Assembly (NCBI GenBank): GCA_011033025.1
Contig: WFMF01000055.1
Coordinates: 558,001-622,000 of the forward strand
Length of the DNA: 64,000 nucleotides
Origin: Beroe forskalii
Lineage: Eukaryota > Ctenophora > Nuda > Beroida > Beroidae
Reading direction: 5' to 3'
Position 1 is the stretch's first letter. The number at the start of each line of letters is the position of its first letter. Position numbers and translations under genes: made by a program. Below, piece by piece: positions 61,701-64,000 of this stretch. The notes below the pieces were generated by a model. The model had not been told where the DNA came from. It was given only the letters and a program-made list of their open reading frames with translations, and ran no database searches.

Positions 61701-63424
61701 AGTGTGATTTCTTGTGGTAAAAGTTTAGCTGTTTATTGTCAATAAACTTTACTTTATAGCGTCTTAGCCGATTGCAGATACTACTACAGCGGGACTCAGG
61801 AGGTTTATCATTCCCTGATGTTTCCCCCAACCTCCATTTTCATTTTTCAATATGCGTTTTATCCGGCAGAATATTAGCTTACCCGCAAGATCGTGAAACG
61901 TTCAGTACGTTGACTAATCGGCGTGTGAGCCTAAAGCTAACTCGTGCTCTGATTGGTCAATGTAAAATGGACTTGTGGGTAAGCTGCCAATCACTGAAGG
62001 GAGTAGTGTGCTTCCTATTCAATGCTTTGAGGTTTGAAGCATCTTCAGTCCTCACATGCGCATTAGGAACGGTCTAACGATCACTAATGGCACGAAATAC
62101 CAACCAAACCACTTAGAAGTAGTAAACCACTTAAAGCACGACATTTGAAGTACGTACGTGGGCTGCAGGCTTACACAATATAACTCCAATAAATATAACT
62201 CCAATAAATATTCCGAACTCTTCAGAAATATATTCAGATATATAACGAAATAATACAGTTATTAGCATTTCCGTTCTTACTTCCCTGGATTACAATTAGA
62301 TGGCTGAAAAGGTTTGGCAGCATGGCATTCACGATGAAAATTGAATTGTCATAATTCCAATCTCCAATTGCGCCTGCAATCCGAGTAAACGGATGCAATA
62401 ATCTCCCATGATATCATGCTTTTGATGAGGCCTAAAAACTAAAAAGGCATTCAGTTTGTCTTCTTCCTGCTCATACTGCAGTTTGCTTTCTAAAGTTCTA
62501 ACATATCACATTTAAACGCAACTCAGCTTCAATACCATTGCTGCAATACAATTCTCGAAATTATGGTCAGATAATGATATAACCGTTAGGCGATTAGAAA
62601 TTAGATGATTGAACCTTCATAATATATTAGACAAGAAGTAGGAGCTGAAGTTAAGAAGTTAAGAGATCTTTATAACTAAAGTAGAATAGTGGTCTGATTA
62701 TTCATCCAGTTTCAGAAATAAGCGATATATATGGCCTACCCTGCTATATTCTTACATTGCCCTTTTGTAATTATACTGCATCACAAATGAAACACATCTG
62801 AGATTACAGATTTAGGCTTCCAAAATCAATCGCCAAAATTTGGAAAACCATCAATTGCTTCATAAATCTTTCTTTTCATTGGCAGCTTGCCGTCCAACAC
62901 TAACACTAAGGCCACATGCCCGGGATTCCCGCATTTTGAAGTTCGGGAATCCCTCATTTTGGTGCCAAACTGCGATTTTTCGGGATTCCCGAGCAAAAAA
63001 CCGGTCAAATTCCGAATTCCGAATCTCGTGTTTTGGAACACGAGATTCGAGATTCTGAACGGAATTCCGCGGAATTTACTAGGAAGTTCAATGGTTTCCG
63101 CTGATTATACCATTACACGAACAGCCCATTATCACATTACATTATAATTAGTTGCCTACACAAACACTGGAATACACTTTCATGCTAGCTTCTCTTGCTC
63201 ACAATACAATGGTTCACGTTTGGGCACTGAGAATCCGTGACTTTGAATGGGGCATTTTGTAATGAGAATTTTGAGAATGGAAGGATAAATTTGGATGCAT
63301 ACGTACTGATGTTACTGTTAGCATTACTGGTTCCGACTGGTTAGCCATTAACGTAAATGTAGATAGGTACCTATACTATAGAAACCTTCATAATTCAGGC
63401 AGTTCATGGGTCCATAGGCAGGTT
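58766..63424. other. No gene seen
   Basis: AT-rich sequence without recognisable exons on either strand. Overlapping short palindromes (TTCGGGAATCCC, CGGGATTCCCG, AACACGAGATTC/GAATCTCGTG) occur at about 62915-63075 and create spurious open frames. Confidence 0.45.
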
Positions 63425-64000
63425 ATGACGTATCACTGACACCAACCTGATATACCACTGACACCAGTGTCCAGTCTGACACCAGTCTGAATTATCACTG
63501 AGGCTGACACCAGTCTGTAGTATCACTGACACCAGTCTGACGTGTCACTGACACCATTCTGTAGTATCACTGACAACAGTGATACGTATCACTGGTACCA
63601 GTCTGACTTATCACTGACACCAGTCTGACTCATCACTGACACCAGTCTGAATTATCACTGACACCAGTCTGAATTATCACTGACACCAGTCTGTAGTATC
63701 ACTGACACCATACTGTAGTATCACTGATAATAGTGTTACGTATCACTGACAGCAGTCTGACGTACCACTGACACCAGTCTTGAGTCTGGCGTATCACTGA
63801 AACCAGTCTGTAGTATCACTGACACCAGTCTGCCGTTTCATTGACACCAGTCTGACGTTTCATTGACATCAGCCTGACGTATCGCCAATTCCATTCTGAC
63901 GTATCACTGACACCAGTCTGACGTATCACTGACACTAGTTTGATGTATCGCTGACACCAACCTGACGTACACTGACACCAACCTGACGTACCACTGTCAG
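63425..64000 (+). repeat. Minisatellite with ACTGACACCAGTCTGACGT unit
   Basis: About 25 tandem copies of a 21-23 bp unit (TATCACTGACACCAGTCTGA and variants) run off the right edge of the window. The TGACACCAGT core is shared with the arrays at 3240-4080 and 50353-50445. Confidence 0.96.

Overview
This is a stretch of nuclear DNA from an animal or close relative, AT-rich and dense in repeats. The evidence is spliced genes with GT-AG introns, a eukaryotic tRNA-Ser with internal promoter boxes, a tRNA-derived SINE, and families of short hairpin (MITE-like) elements. The species cannot be named from sequence alone. An invertebrate is likely, because its calmodulin-like proteins and TM9SF4 differ clearly from the vertebrate versions.

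Layout. (1) About 1.06-7.97 kb, minus strand: a full 15-exon TM9SF4 gene (nonaspanin, a nine-helix Golgi/endosome membrane protein). All splice phases agree, but exon 5 shows an apparent one-base frameshift. A tRNA-Ser(AGA) gene lies inside one intron on the opposite strand, and a minisatellite fills another. (2) About 8-36 kb: no gene recognised. This part holds minisatellites, two adjacent tandem duplications (units of about 939 and 521 bp), many foldback elements, a 420-bp CA run, E-box clusters, and more than 20 copies of a short element carrying a TGACGTCATTATCA core. (3) 36.8-51.6 kb, plus strand: a calmodulin-like locus. One set of three exons encodes an N-terminal lobe (EF-hands 1 and 2, 91 residues) ending in an open phase-0 donor. 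It is followed by five separate C-lobe modules. Four are intact, each starting at the same VFD position and ending in its own stop. One is damaged, having lost EF-hand 3. (4) 53.9-56.9 kb, plus strand: a second, divergent calmodulin-like gene with a basic N-terminal extension, good EF-hands 1 and 2, and degenerate EF-hands 3 and 4. (5) 57-64 kb: no gene recognised. There is a SINE-like repeat with an (AATAC)n tail and a minisatellite related to the one in the TM9SF4 intron.

The most interesting reading is that the 36.8-51.6 kb locus works as one N-lobe that can be spliced to alternative terminal C-lobes, giving a family of calmodulin-like proteins of 148-150 residues from one gene. Intron positions match between this locus and the 54-57 kb gene, so the two probably arose by tandem duplication. 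Transcription of the C-lobe modules is inferred, not seen. Hairpin MITEs are concentrated in the same 38-54 kb interval, and one lies inside the intron of the last C-lobe.
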